From: Microbacterium atlanticum
GTDB taxonomy: Bacteria > Actinomycetota > Actinomycetes > Actinomycetales > Microbacteriaceae
Assembly: GCF_015277815.1 (NCBI RefSeq)
Contig: NZ_CP063813.1
Coordinates: forward strand, 3,348,001 to 3,412,000
Direction: 5' to 3'
Length of the DNA stretch: 64,000 nucleotides
Under the pieces are notes generated by a model, which made no database searches, had not been told where the DNA came from, and saw nothing but the letters and a program-made list of their open reading frames with translations. Of the stretch, positions 28,402 to 36,554 are shown one piece after another. How positions within the stretch are numbered: the first letter of the stretch is position 1; each line of letters starts with the position of its first letter. A program made the translations under genes and the position numbers.

Positions 28402-28441
28402 GCGACACGCCGGGGCGCGGCATCCGTCACCGGCGTGTCGC
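28402..28441. repeat. 12-bp inverted repeat in a divergent promoter region
   Basis: GCGACACGCCGG (28402-28413) and its exact complement (28430-28441), 16-bp loop. It lies between the divergent rlmN and acetyltransferase genes, so it is not a terminator. The CGACACGCCG core is shared with the hairpin arm of the 75-bp repeats at 6346 and 7336. Confidence 0.6.
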
Positions 28442-28501
28442 CGCGATCGAGCATGCAGGACGCACCGTGGTCAACCCGGAGCGCGGGCGGGGGCGCACGG
28501 C

Positions 28502-28507
28502 TACCGT
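28502..28507 (+). promoter_or_regulatory. -10 box TACCGT of GNAT gene (leaderless)
   Basis: TACCGT, 6 nt before ATG 28514, no ribosome-binding site. Confidence 0.5.
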
Positions 28508-28513
28508 GGCGTC

Positions 28514-28984
28514 ATGAGCGAGGTCACCGTCCGCCCCATCCGTCCCGACGACGCCGGCGAGGTGATGACGCTGCAGCGGGCGGCGTTCGTGCAGGAGGCG
28601 CTCATCTACGGCACCCCCGACATGCCGCCGCTGACCCAGACCCTCGAAGAGGTCGAGTCGGAGCTGCACGAGAACCTCGGCTGCGTCGCGCTGGACGGTT
28701 CGCGCATGGTCGGCGTCGTGCGCGCCCGGCTGGACGGGTCGCTGCTGCTCGTCGGACGCCTCGCGATCGCCCCCGACCGCGCCGGCGAGGGCATCGGCAC
28801 GACGCTGCTTGCGGCGGTCGAGCGACGCGGCGCCGAGGCCGGTGCGACCGAGGCGGAGCTGTTCACCGGATCGCTCAGCGAGGCCAATCTGCGCCTGTAC
28901 GAGCGCGAGGGCTACGTCGAGTCCGAGCGGGTGCGCGGCGACGACGGGATCGAGCAGGTGTTCCTGCGCAAGACGCTGGGGTGA
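28514..28984 (+). CDS. GNAT family N-acetyltransferase
   Basis: A 156-residue GNAT protein with the acetyl-CoA loop GRLAIAPDRAGEGIGTTLLAAVE (Q/R-x-x-G-x-G/A type) and the C-terminal NLRLYEREGYVESER. Acyl acceptor unknown. It stands in front of the LysE exporter and HAD genes with 44 nt between, but that exporter has its own -10 box. Confidence 0.88.
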   Translation: MSEVTVRPIRPDDAGEVMTLQRAAFVQEALIYGTPDMPPLTQTLEEVESELHENLGCVALDGSRMVGVVRARLDGSLLLVGRLAIAPDRAGEGIGTTLLAAVERRGAEAGATEAELFTGSLSEANLRLYEREGYVESERVRGDDGIEQVFLRKTLG

Positions 28985-29016
28985 GCCCGACCGCCCGGGA
29001 CGACGGATGCCGCGAC

Positions 29017-29022
29017 TAGGGT
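29017..29022 (+). promoter_or_regulatory. -10 box TAGGGT of LysE-family gene (leaderless)
   Basis: TAGGGT, 6 nt before GTG 29029; no ribosome-binding site. Confidence 0.55.
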
Positions 29023-29028
29023 TGCTCC

Positions 29029-29667
29029 GTGGTCCCGCTCGACAACCTCCTCGCCTTCACGCTGGCCTCGGTCGTGCTGATCGTGATCCCGGGCCCCAGC
29101 GTGCTCTTCACGATCGGGCGCGCGCTCGCTCTCGGGCGCATGGGGGGCCTGCTGAGCGTGCTCGGCAACGCGCTGGGGCTGCTGCCGGTCATCGGCCTGG
29201 TCGCCCTCGGCGTCGGCGGCTTCGTGGCGAGGTCGGCCGTGCTGTTCACGATCCTCAAGGTGGCCGGCGCCCTCTACCTGATGTACCTCGGCGTCCAGGC
29301 CATCCGCCACCGCAACCGGGCCGCCGCGCAGGCGACCGGCGCGGGGCTGCCGCGCTCGGCGTGGCGGCAGCTCGGCGAGGGCTTCGTCGTGGGCGTGACC
29401 AACCCCAAGACCATCGCCTTCTTCGTGGCCGTGCTGCCGCAGTTCGTCGACCTCGGCGCCGGCGCCGTGCCCTGGCAGATGATCCAGCTCGGGCTCGTGT
29501 TCTTCGCCATCGCCCTGGTGTCCGACGCCGTCTGGGCGCTGGTGGCAGCCGGCGCCCGCGAGTGGTTCGGCCGCTCCCCGAAGCGCATCGCGACGCTGAC
29601 GGCCACCGGCGGCGGGCTGATGATCGGGCTCGGCGGCCTCCTCCTCTTCACCGGGAACGAGCACTGA
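29029..29667 (+). CDS. LysE/RhtB family amino-acid exporter
   Basis: A 212-residue membrane protein with about six helices. The N-terminal VLIVIPGPSVLFTIGRAL and the mid-protein NPKTIAFFVAVLPQFVD are RhtB/LysE signatures. Exports an amino acid or derivative; which one is unknown. The start is GTG 29029, set by the -10 box. One base separates its stop from the HAD gene. Confidence 0.9.
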   Translation: MVPLDNLLAFTLASVVLIVIPGPSVLFTIGRALALGRMGGLLSVLGNALGLLPVIGLVALGVGGFVARSAVLFTILKVAGALYLMYLGVQAIRHRNRAAAQATGAGLPRSAWRQLGEGFVVGVTNPKTIAFFVAVLPQFVDLGAGAVPWQMIQLGLVFFAIALVSDAVWALVAAGAREWFGRSPKRIATLTATGGGLMIGLGGLLLFTGNEH

Positions 29668-29668
29668 G

Positions 29669-30559
29669 ATGACAGACCACACGACAGGCGCAGCGACGAC
29701 GCGGTCCGCACAGAGGCGGCGGATCGTCTTCCTCGACGTCGACGGCACCATCGTCGAGCACGGATCCCACGTCGCCCCGTCGACCGGCGAGGCCGTGCGG
29801 GCCGCTCGGGCCGCGGGCCACCTCGTCTACCTCAGCACGGGGCGCTCCGCCGCCGACATCCATCCGAACGTGGCCGACATCGGCTTCGACGGCGCGATCA
29901 CGAACTCCGGCGCGCTGGTGGTCGCCGGCGACGAGGTCGTCATCGAGCGCCCGCTCCCCCGCGAGGCGACAGAGCGGCTGCTCGCAGCGATGCGCGGTCG
30001 CGGCATCCGCTTCTTCCTGCAGACCCGCGACGGGGTCTACGCGAGCGACGACATGGCCGAGCTGATGCGCGACTATGCCGCCGTCGTGCAGGCCCGCGAG
30101 GCGGCGGGAGAGGAGGTGCGCCCGGAGGACTCGCTCGTGGGGCTCGCGCAGCGCACGTTCCCCCCGGTCGAGGAGGCCGACCTGAGCCGCATCGACAAGG
30201 CCGTGTTCGTCAGCGACCACGAGGACGGGCTGGAGCAGCTGCGGACCGACCTCGGCGACGCGTTCCTCGTCGTGCCAGGCAGCGTGCCCCTGCCGGGCGG
30301 CTCGAACGGCGAGATCAACGAGCGCGACACGACGAAGGGCTCCGCGATCCAGCTGCTGCTGGACCACCTCGGCATCGACGTCGCCGACGCGATCGCCGTG
30401 GGCGACAGCTGGAACGACATCGAGATGTTCCAGGTGTGCGGTGTCGCGGTCGCGATGGGCAACGCGCACGCCGAGCTGAAGGCCCTCGCCGACTTCGTCA
30501 CGACCGACGTGCTCGACGACGGCATCGCGAACGCGTTCCGCCGGCTCGGCCTCATCTGA
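29669..30559 (+). CDS. HAD family (Cof-type, IIB) hydrolase
   Basis: A 296-residue phosphatase. HAD motif I is FLDVDGTI (nucleophile and acid Asp), motif II LSTGRS, motif III Lys in ERDTTKGSAI, motif IV GDSWNDIEM, with the large IIB cap between. Typically dephosphorylates sugar phosphates or flavin/PLP precursors. It follows the exporter by one base with the RBS inside the exporter's end (GAGCACTGAG). Confidence 0.9.
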   Translation: MTDHTTGAATTRSAQRRRIVFLDVDGTIVEHGSHVAPSTGEAVRAARAAGHLVYLSTGRSAADIHPNVADIGFDGAITNSGALVVAGDEVVIERPLPREATERLLAAMRGRGIRFFLQTRDGVYASDDMAELMRDYAAVVQAREAAGEEVRPEDSLVGLAQRTFPPVEEADLSRIDKAVFVSDHEDGLEQLRTDLGDAFLVVPGSVPLPGGSNGEINERDTTKGSAIQLLLDHLGIDVADAIAVGDSWNDIEMFQVCGVAVAMGNAHAELKALADFVTTDVLDDGIANAFRRLGLI

Positions 30560-30560
30560 G

Positions 30561-30620
30561 CGGCCGGGTCAGCTCGGCGGCGCCGTCGGGCGGCCGGGTC
30601 AACTCGGCGGCGCCGGCGGC
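30561..30620. repeat. 30-bp tandem duplication at the VOC gene 3' end
   Basis: 30561-30590 and 30591-30620 match at 27 of 30 positions. The right unit contains the stop codon and last codons of the VOC gene; the left unit repeats them outside the gene, giving a second downstream stop. Confidence 0.75.
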
Positions 30621-31009
30621 GCCGACGGCTCGGGCGGCTCGGCGCCGAGATTGACGAGGTTGCCGTCGACATCGCGCACCTGCGCGACACGCTCGCCCCA
30701 CGGCATGTCGGTGGGCTCCCGCTCGGCCGTGCCCCCGGCGGCGAGGGCATCCCGGAAGGCGGCGTCGACGTCGTCGACGTAGAACCAGAGGGCCACGCGG
30801 TCGTGGGCCGCAGGCACGGATACCTCGGGGTCGAGCCCGATACCCAGCGATGCGCCGCCGCCGAGGGCGAGCGACACGTACACGTCGCCGCTGCCGTCCT
30901 CGGCGGGGTACCGGTACGCCAGCGTCGCGCCGAGCGCCGCCTCGTAGAAGCCGGCGAGGCGCGCGAGACCGGGGGTGGCGAGGATCGGGAACAGCGAGCG
31001 CACGGTCAT
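30599..31009 (-). CDS. VOC family (glyoxalase/bleomycin-resistance fold) protein
   Basis: A 136-residue vicinal-oxygen-chelate protein with paired beta-alpha-beta units (LARLAGFYEAALGATLAYRY; AFRDALAAGGTAEREP...VRDVDGNLVNLG). The last Glu-type ligand position is Asn here (NLVNLG), so metal binding is doubtful. ATG 31009 is leaderless by its TAGCCT box. It converges on the HAD gene. Substrate unknown. Confidence 0.85.
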   Translation of the reverse strand: MTVRSLFPILATPGLARLAGFYEAALGATLAYRYPAEDGSGDVYVSLALGGGASLGIGLDPEVSVPAAHDRVALWFYVDDVDAAFRDALAAGGTAEREPTDMPWGERVAQVRDVDGNLVNLGAEPPEPSAPPAPPS

Positions 31010-31016
31010 GGCCGCC

Positions 31017-31022
31017 AGGCTA
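31017..31022 (-). promoter_or_regulatory. -10 box TAGCCT of VOC gene (leaderless)
   Basis: TAGCCT on the minus strand, 7 nt before ATG 31009. Confidence 0.5.
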
Positions 31023-31055
31023 CGCCGCTCCTCCCGCCCGCGGGGAAGCGCCGGG

Positions 31056-31895
31056 TCAGTCGAGGAAGATGTCGGGGAAGAGCTCGGAGTCGGGGGTGCC
31101 GGGGACGGCGGCGTACCCCGAGAAGTCGGTGACGCCTGCCGCCTCGAGCACGTCCTCGACGATGAGCGTCTGGCCGGTGTACCCGCGCGCGGGCCGGGTG
31201 AGGATCTCGTACGCGGCGTCGGCGTAGATCTCGGGGGTGCGGCTGACCTTCATCATGCGGTCCCCGCCCAGGGCGAACTTCACGGCCGCCGTCGCGATGG
31301 TCGTGCGCGGCCACAGCGTGTTGGCGGCGATCCCCGCCTCGGCGAACTCGGCGGCGAAGCCCAGCGTCGCCATCGTCATCCCGTACTTCGCCAGCGTGTA
31401 GCCGGTGTGCCCGCCCAGCCACCGCGGCGACAGGTTGAGCGGCGGTGAGAGCGAGAGGATGTGCGGGTTGGCGGCATCCTTCAGGATCGGCACTGCGGCG
31501 CGCGTGAGCATGAAGGTGCCCCGGACGTTCACGTCCTGCATGAGGTCGTACTTCTTCGCGTCGAGATCGAGCGATCGCGACAGGTCGATGACCGAGGCGT
31601 TGTTCACGACGATGTCGATGCCGCCGAACTCCCCCTGGGTCTTGAGGACCGCCTCGGTGACGTCGTCGTCGTTGCGGACGTCGCCGACGATGGGCAGCGC
31701 CTGCCCGCCCGCCTCGCGGATCTGCTCCGCGGCCGAGTGCACGGTGCCCTCGAGCTTCGGGTGGGGGGTGTCGGTCTTCGCCAGCAGCGCCACGTTCGCG
31801 CCGTCGCGGGCGGCGCGCAGGGCTATGGCGAGGCCGATGCCGCGGCTGCCGCCCGACATCAGGATGGTCTTGCCGGCGAGGGGCTTGTCACTCAT
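31056..31895 (-). CDS. SDR family oxidoreductase (HSDL2-like)
   Basis: A 279-residue short-chain dehydrogenase. Glycine motif SGGSRGIGLAIAL, NNAS motif, and active-site YTLAK with the Tyr and Lys; the Ser position lies in LSLSPPLNL. The segment RTTIATAAVKFALGGDRMMK and the insertion before VVNNAS are typical of the hydroxysteroid dehydrogenase-like 2 group. Third gene of the SDR-enoyl-CoA hydratase-SDR cluster, so a role in acyl-CoA breakdown is likely. Confidence 0.88.
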   Translation of the reverse strand: MSDKPLAGKTILMSGGSRGIGLAIALRAARDGANVALLAKTDTPHPKLEGTVHSAAEQIREAGGQALPIVGDVRNDDDVTEAVLKTQGEFGGIDIVVNNASVIDLSRSLDLDAKKYDLMQDVNVRGTFMLTRAAVPILKDAANPHILSLSPPLNLSPRWLGGHTGYTLAKYGMTMATLGFAAEFAEAGIAANTLWPRTTIATAAVKFALGGDRMMKVSRTPEIYADAAYEILTRPARGYTGQTLIVEDVLEAAGVTDFSGYAAVPGTPDSELFPDIFLD

Positions 31896-31911
31896 GGGGG
31901 TCTCCTCTTGC

Positions 31912-32688
31912 TCAGGCTCGGGACTTGGCGGAGGCGGCGGCGAAGGCGGCCACCCGAGCGCGCGACTCGTCGGTGTCGAAGCGCGCCCCGATCGAGGCGG
32001 CCTCCTGGTCGAGGTTCTCGGCGAAGGAGCGCCCCGCGCCGGAGCGCACCAGGCGCTTGGCCTGGCCGAAGGCCGCGGTGGCGCCCGCGAGCCAGAACCG
32101 CGCGACAGCCTCGGCGCGTGACGCCACGTCGGCCGCGGGCACGACCTCGCTCACCAGGCCCCAGTCCAGCGCCGTCGCAGCGTCGATGGTGAGGTCCTGC
32201 AGCAGCAGCTGCAGGGCGCGGCGCTGCCCGACGGCCGCGGGCAGCAGCGTCGAGACGCCGAGGTCGGGGGTGAGGCCGATGTTGGCGTACTTGCTGACGA
32301 ACTTCGCCTGATCCGAGGCCACGATGTAGTCCGCCGCGAGCATCAGTCCGAGGCCTCCACCCGCGACCGCGCCCTGCACGGCCGCGACGATCGGCTTGTC
32401 CGACTCGACGAACGCGCGGATGCCGTCGTGGATGGTGCGGGCCGCGGCGGTGACGTCGGCACCGGACGCGCCCGACGTCGCCATCTCGAGCACGTCGCCG
32501 CCGGCGCAGAACGCCGGGCCTGCGGCATCCAGGATGATCGCCCCGACCGAGTCGTCGGAGGTCAGCTCGTGCGCCACATCGCGCCAGCGGCCGCCCATCT
32601 CGAAGCCCATCGCGTTGAGGAAGGCGGGCCGGTTGAACGTGACGCGCGCGAGGGCGCCGTCGCGGGTGACGAGGATCGAGTCGCTCAT
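31912..32688 (-). CDS. Enoyl-CoA hydratase/isomerase
   Basis: A 258-residue crotonase. The CoA oxyanion loops are AGPAFCAGGDVLEM and QGAVAGGGLGLMLAADY. The Glu normally found after GGG in hydratases is replaced in this stretch, while NIGLTPDLGVSTLLP carries an Asp, so isomerase or another crotonase reaction is possible. It sits 9 nt after the 33459 SDR gene and 16 nt before the next SDR, one operon. Confidence 0.88.
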   Translation of the reverse strand: MSDSILVTRDGALARVTFNRPAFLNAMGFEMGGRWRDVAHELTSDDSVGAIILDAAGPAFCAGGDVLEMATSGASGADVTAAARTIHDGIRAFVESDKPIVAAVQGAVAGGGLGLMLAADYIVASDQAKFVSKYANIGLTPDLGVSTLLPAAVGQRRALQLLLQDLTIDAATALDWGLVSEVVPAADVASRAEAVARFWLAGATAAFGQAKRLVRSGAGRSFAENLDQEAASIGARFDTDESRARVAAFAAASAKSRA

Positions 32689-32697
32689 GCGGTCTCC

Positions 32698-33459
32698 TTA
32701 CTTCGGCGCCATGCGGATGGCGCCGTCCAGGCGGATGGTCTCGCCGTTGAGGTAGCCGTTGTCGACGATCGACATCACCAGGCGGGCGTACTCGTCGGGC
32801 TTGCCGAGGCGCTGCGGGTACGGCACCTGCTGACCGAGCGAGTCCTGCGCGGCCTGCGGCAGCGACGCGAGCATCGGGGTCTCCATGATGCCCGGGGCGA
32901 TCGTGACCACGCGGATGTTGTGGCGCGCCAGCTCGCGCGCGATCGGCAGGGTCATCGCGTGTACGCCGCCCTTGGACGCCGCGTACGCCGGCTGGCCGAT
33001 CTGGCCGTCGAACGCGGCGACGCTCGCCGTGCTGACGATGACGCCGCGATCGCCCTCCGCGGTGGGCTCCGCCTTCGCCATAACCGCCGACGCCTGCGCG
33101 ATGACGTTGTAGGTGCCGATGAGGTTGACCCGCACGATCCGCTCGAAGGCGGCCAGCGGCGTGGGATCGCCGTCGCGGTCGAGCACTTTGGCCGGCGGGG
33201 CGATCCCGGCGCAGTTGACCACGACGCGGAGGGGAGCGGATGCCGCAGCCGTCGCGACCGCGGCAGCCACCTGGTCCGCGTCCGTGACGTCAGCCGGGGC
33301 GAACGATCCGCCCAGCTCGGCGGCGACGTCCGCGCCCGCAGAGGTGGGGAGGTCGACGATCGTGACGGCGGCGCCCGCCGCGGCAAGCCGCCGTGCGGTG
33401 GCCAGGCCGAGCCCGCTCGCGCCGCCGGTGACGAGGGCGGCGGTGCCGGTGAGGTCCAT
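32698..33459 (-). CDS. SDR family 3-hydroxyacyl-CoA dehydrogenase-like protein
   Basis: A 253-residue SDR of the HSD10 (type II 3-hydroxyacyl-CoA dehydrogenase) group: [12 protein letters not shown], Asp in IVDLP selecting [28 protein letters not shown] with Ser, Tyr and Lys of the active site, and [12 protein letters not shown] 33459 has AAGGAG 6 nt upstream. With the following hydratase it forms a beta-oxidation-like pair. Confidence 0.88.
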   Translation of the reverse strand: MDLTGTAALVTGGASGLGLATARRLAAAGAAVTIVDLPTSAGADVAAELGGSFAPADVTDADQVAAAVATAAASAPLRVVVNCAGIAPPAKVLDRDGDPTPLAAFERIVRVNLIGTYNVIAQASAVMAKAEPTAEGDRGVIVSTASVAAFDGQIGQPAYAASKGGVHAMTLPIARELARHNIRVVTIAPGIMETPMLASLPQAAQDSLGQQVPYPQRLGKPDEYARLVMSIVDNGYLNGETIRLDGAIRMAPK

Positions 33460-33578
33460 GGATTCTCCTTCGAAGTCCGGATTCGCGGAACCGCGTATCA
33501 GCATACGCGGCACTCAGTCCCATCGCCCAGCCTGCAGGCGGCACGACGGGACCGGGCCGCGGCCACTGCTCCGGGCCG

Positions 33579-34094
33579 TCACGGCCCCACCTGCGGGCCG
33601 ATTCGCGTGAGGGCCGAGACGCGGTCGATCAGCTCGGCGGGCCGTGCCAGCAGCATGCGCGCCTCGCTGCGGGCGGCCAGGTACTCCACCAGCCGCGTCG
33701 TCGCCTGCGCATCGCGGCGCCGGTAGCCGGACAGGTAGTGCTGCGTGGCGCGCCACTCCAGCCGCTCCCCCTCGAGTGTCGTGATCACGACGAGGAAGGT
33801 GGGCGTCTCGGCCGCGTCGCCGGTCTCGAGGCCGCCGGCCACGCCGCCGAGCAGGGCCGCCGCCATGTCGGAGATCGCGGGGTAGGGCCACCAGGACCCC
33901 GGCGGCTCCACTGCGACGGCGTGTACCTGGGTCCACGGCACGAACTGCGACCGAGGCTCGCCGATGTGACGGGAGAGCCCTTCCGGCGAGAGCCGGACGT
34001 GCCGCGCGGCGGTGTCGCCGATCGCGAGGAAAGGTTCGGCGCCCTCGAGCGCCGTGAGGGGTCCTCGCCGGCGGGTGGCGCGCGTGGTGGGCAT
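33579..34094 (-). CDS. Conserved hypothetical protein
   Basis: A 171-residue soluble protein. The middle (HVRLSPEGLSRHIG...FVPWTQVHAVAVEPP) looks like a small PH-like beta-barrel, with several Trp and a Leu/Arg-rich C-terminal helix. No recognised family. It is divergent from the DUF488 gene, and the two starts form a perfect 13-bp inverted repeat (34092-34104 and 34141-34153). Confidence 0.6.
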   Translation of the reverse strand: MPTTRATRRRGPLTALEGAEPFLAIGDTAARHVRLSPEGLSRHIGEPRSQFVPWTQVHAVAVEPPGSWWPYPAISDMAAALLGGVAGGLETGDAAETPTFLVVITTLEGERLEWRATQHYLSGYRRRDAQATTRLVEYLAARSEARMLLARPAELIDRVSALTRIGPQVGP

Positions 34095-34153
34095 GCCCCC
34101 ATCCCACCACGTCGGTGGCGCACCGCGGTGGGGGCGGGTTGGATGGGGGCATG
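34092..34153. promoter_or_regulatory. Mirror-image start regions of a divergent gene pair
   Basis: CATGCCCCCATCC (34092-34104) and its complement GGATGGGGGCATG (34141-34153) contain both start codons, facing away from each other. Each start has the same upstream GGGGGC and a TGGGAT or TTGGAT hexamer 6 nt before the ATG. Confidence 0.6.
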
Positions 34154-34501
34154 GAGATCCGGCTCAAGCGCGTCTACGACGACCCGGCCCCTGAGGACGG
34201 CTTCCGCGTACTCGTCGACCGGCTGTGGCCCCGCGGGCTCTCGAAGGAGCGGGCCGCACTCGACCTGTGGGCGAAGGACGTCGCCCCCTCGACCGAGCTG
34301 CGCAAGGCCTTCCATCACGACGACATGTCGTGGCCGGGCTTCGAGACGGCCTACCGGGCTGAACTCGATGGCCCGGCGCGCACGGCCGTCGCCTCGCTGC
34401 GCGCCGAGCTCGCGCCGCACGCCGTCGTCACCCTGCTGCACGCCATTCACGACGACACTCACAACCACGCCCTGATCCTCCGCGACGTCCTCGAGGCCTG
34501 A
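34151..34501 (+). CDS. DUF488 family protein (YeaO-like)
   Basis: A 116-residue protein with the family blocks RVYDDP, RVLVDRLWPRGLSKE, LDLWAKDVAPSTELRK and the closing LLHAIHDDTHNHALIL. Function unknown; some relatives are encoded with nitrate or heavy-metal genes. It is 4 nt before the kinase gene below, so co-transcribed. Confidence 0.85.
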   Translation: MEIRLKRVYDDPAPEDGFRVLVDRLWPRGLSKERAALDLWAKDVAPSTELRKAFHHDDMSWPGFETAYRAELDGPARTAVASLRAELAPHAVVTLLHAIHDDTHNHALILRDVLEA

Positions 34502-34505
34502 CGCG

Positions 34506-35231
34506 GTGTCGATCCCCCTCGCAGACGTCGACGCCCCGGTGCGGGTGCGCGCGCTCGCACGCGGCGCAGGTCTTGCACCGGTGTGGCTCAATGAGCTCGG
34601 CGGCGTGACATTCCGCACCGACGACGGCCGGTTCATCAAGCACGGGCCGCGCAACGCCGAGACGTCGTTCGCGGGCGAGGCCGAGCGCCTCCGCTGGGCG
34701 GGCGCGCACACGGCGGTGCCCCAGGTGCTCGAGGTCGGCGGCGATGATACGCACGAGTGGCTCGTGACCGCGGCGCTTCGCGGCTCGTCGGCGGTGGACC
34801 CGCGATGGGTCGAGGACCCCGCGACCGCCGTCCGCGCCATCGGGGAGGGTCTGCGCGCGCTGCACGAGGCGCTCCCGGTGCGGGGCTGCCCCTTTGACTG
34901 GGGCGTGCCCGCGCGCATCGCGAACGCCGCGGCGCGCGGCATCCGTCTTCCTGACAGACTCCGCGAGCCGCCGCCGATCGACCGGCTCGTCGTGTGCCAC
35001 GGCGACGCCTGCTGCCCCAACACGCTGATCGGCGACGACGGCCGCTGGAGCGGGCACGTCGACCTCGGCGCCCTGGGCGCCGCCGACCGCTGGGCCGACA
35101 TCGCCGTGGCGTCGATGTCGACGGCATGGAACTATGGCGAGGGATGGGAGGACGCGCTCATCGAGGCGTATGGGATCGCACCGGATCGCGAGCGTCTGAC
35201 CTACTACCGGGAGCTGTGGAACGCGACATGA
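34506..35231 (+). CDS. Aminoglycoside 3'-phosphotransferase-like kinase
   Basis: A 241-residue kinase of the APH(3') group. The catalytic loop is VCHGDACCPN (Asp167, Asn172) and the Mg-binding segment VDLGALGAADRWADIA (Asp186). The N-lobe Lys is in FIKHG. Known APH(3') enzymes are about 260 residues, so this is slightly short. It is embedded in a chromosomal operon with DUF488 and SRPBCC genes and has no mobile-element context. Whether it inactivates aminoglycosides or is a housekeeping small-molecule kinase is open. The start is GTG 34506. Confidence 0.82.
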   Translation: MSIPLADVDAPVRVRALARGAGLAPVWLNELGGVTFRTDDGRFIKHGPRNAETSFAGEAERLRWAGAHTAVPQVLEVGGDDTHEWLVTAALRGSSAVDPRWVEDPATAVRAIGEGLRALHEALPVRGCPFDWGVPARIANAAARGIRLPDRLREPPPIDRLVVCHGDACCPNTLIGDDGRWSGHVDLGALGAADRWADIAVASMSTAWNYGEGWEDALIEAYGIAPDRERLTYYRELWNAT

Positions 35232-35734
35232 CCGAGATCACCGGCACCGTGGCCAAGATCGACGGTGCGCCCAACCTCGTCATCCTGCGGCGCTTCCGCG
35301 CCGGGGCCGACGAGGTCTGGCGCCACCTGACCGAGTCCGCCCTGCTGCAGGCCTGGATCGGCCGCTGGGAGGGCCACCCCGCCTCGGGACACGTCACCTT
35401 CTTCATGACAGCGGAGGGACAGGATGCCGAGCCCGAGGAGTACACCATCCTCGAGTGCGACCGGCCACGCCGGTTCGCCGGCGACACGTCGCAGGGCAGC
35501 GGCTCGTGGCACCTGTGGTTCGAGCTCGCGGAGGACTCCCCCGGCGACACGGTCCTGACGTTCGGGCAGCGCCTGAACCCGAGCGAGGACGTCGGCTCGA
35601 TCGGCCCCGGCTGGGAGTACTACCTCGACCGGCTCGTCGCCGCCCATGCCGGGCTGGACGCGGACGAGGTGAAGTGGGACGACTACTTCCCGGCCCTGCA
35701 GCCCGCCTACGAGCGGCTGGTCGCCGCCGACTGA
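35228..35734 (+). CDS. SRPBCC (AHSA1/START-like) domain protein
   Basis: A 168-residue helix-grip fold protein: LVILRRFRAGADEVWRHLTESALLQAWIG is the first strand-helix unit, and WEYYLDRLVAAHAG starts the C-terminal helix. Such proteins bind hydrophobic ligands in a cavity. ATG 35228 overlaps the kinase stop (ATGA). Ligand unknown. Confidence 0.85.
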   Translation: MTEITGTVAKIDGAPNLVILRRFRAGADEVWRHLTESALLQAWIGRWEGHPASGHVTFFMTAEGQDAEPEEYTILECDRPRRFAGDTSQGSGSWHLWFELAEDSPGDTVLTFGQRLNPSEDVGSIGPGWEYYLDRLVAAHAGLDADEVKWDDYFPALQPAYERLVAAD

Positions 35735-35747
35735 CGTCCGCGCTCGC

Positions 35748-36554
35748 TCACGACCACACGAAGCGGAAGGTGCCCACCGCGACCGCGGCGCCGATCGCGG
35801 CGGCCATGATGGCAAGGCCGCCGGCCAGCGCGACGGCGTCGCGCGCGTGCAGGCGCGACGGCCGCGACCAGGTGCGGGGGATGCCGGCGCCGAAGCCGCG
35901 GGACTCCATGGCCATCGCGAGCTTGGTGCCGCGGCGGACGGCGAACACGAGCAGCACGAACGCCATGGAGTACAAGCGCCGGACGGCTCCGGTGTCGCCG
36001 ACGCCGCGCGCGCGGCGCGCGAGCTGCATGCTGCGCCAGTCGTCGAGGAACAGCCCGAGCGTGCGCGTGCCGGCGAGCACCCCGAGCACGAGCCGGCTCG
36101 GCAGCTTCGCGACCTGGGCGAGCGCGTCGGCGAGCTCGGTGGGGTCGGTGCGTCCGAAGAGCAGGATGGTGGGCAGCGCCAGCGCCAGCACCCGCAGGCA
36201 CACCGCCACCGCCAGCGCGATCGAGTCGTCGCTGACCGTCGCGTACCAGAACGACCAGTGGACGGTGCCGCCGGGCTCGGCGTACAGCAGCATGCTGATC
36301 CCCGCGACCGGCGCGAAGACGAGGACCGGCAGCATCCGCTTCAGCACCGTCACGGCGGCGAGTCCGGTGAGGGGCAGGCACGCGAGCTGGAGGGCGATGG
36401 CGACCAGCGAGCTCGTGACGTCGATGGAGGCCAGCAGCGGCACCGACAGCAGCAGTGCGAGCGCGATCTTGGTGACCGGATTGACGCCGTCCAGCCATGC
36501 GCCCGCCGCGGCGGCGTCGCCGGTGCGCCCGTCGCGGGCCGTGACGGCGGTCAC
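35748..36554 (-). CDS. ECF transporter T component
   Basis: A 268-residue membrane coupling protein with about six helices. The two ATPase-contact motifs of EcfT appear as DWRSMQLARRARG and MAMESRGFGAG (both A-R-G type). GTG 36554 overlaps the ATPase stop as GTGA. With the ATPase and YkoE it forms an energy-coupling-factor vitamin importer, last gene of the riboswitch-controlled operon. Confidence 0.9.
   Translation of the reverse strand: MTAVTARDGRTGDAAAAGAWLDGVNPVTKIALALLLSVPLLASIDVTSSLVAIALQLACLPLTGLAAVTVLKRMLPVLVFAPVAGISMLLYAEPGGTVHWSFWYATVSDDSIALAVAVCLRVLALALPTILLFGRTDPTELADALAQVAKLPSRLVLGVLAGTRTLGLFLDDWRSMQLARRARGVGDTGAVRRLYSMAFVLLVFAVRRGTKLAMAMESRGFGAGIPRTWSRPSRLHARDAVALAGGLAIMAAAIGAAVAVGTFRFVWS

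Noticed and set aside
28402..28441. Rho-independent terminator
   Set aside because: It lies between two divergent genes, so no transcript ends there.
34506..35231. Acquired aminoglycoside-resistance gene
   Set aside because: No mobile element, integron or composition shift is seen; it is in a chromosomal operon, so resistance is not assumed.
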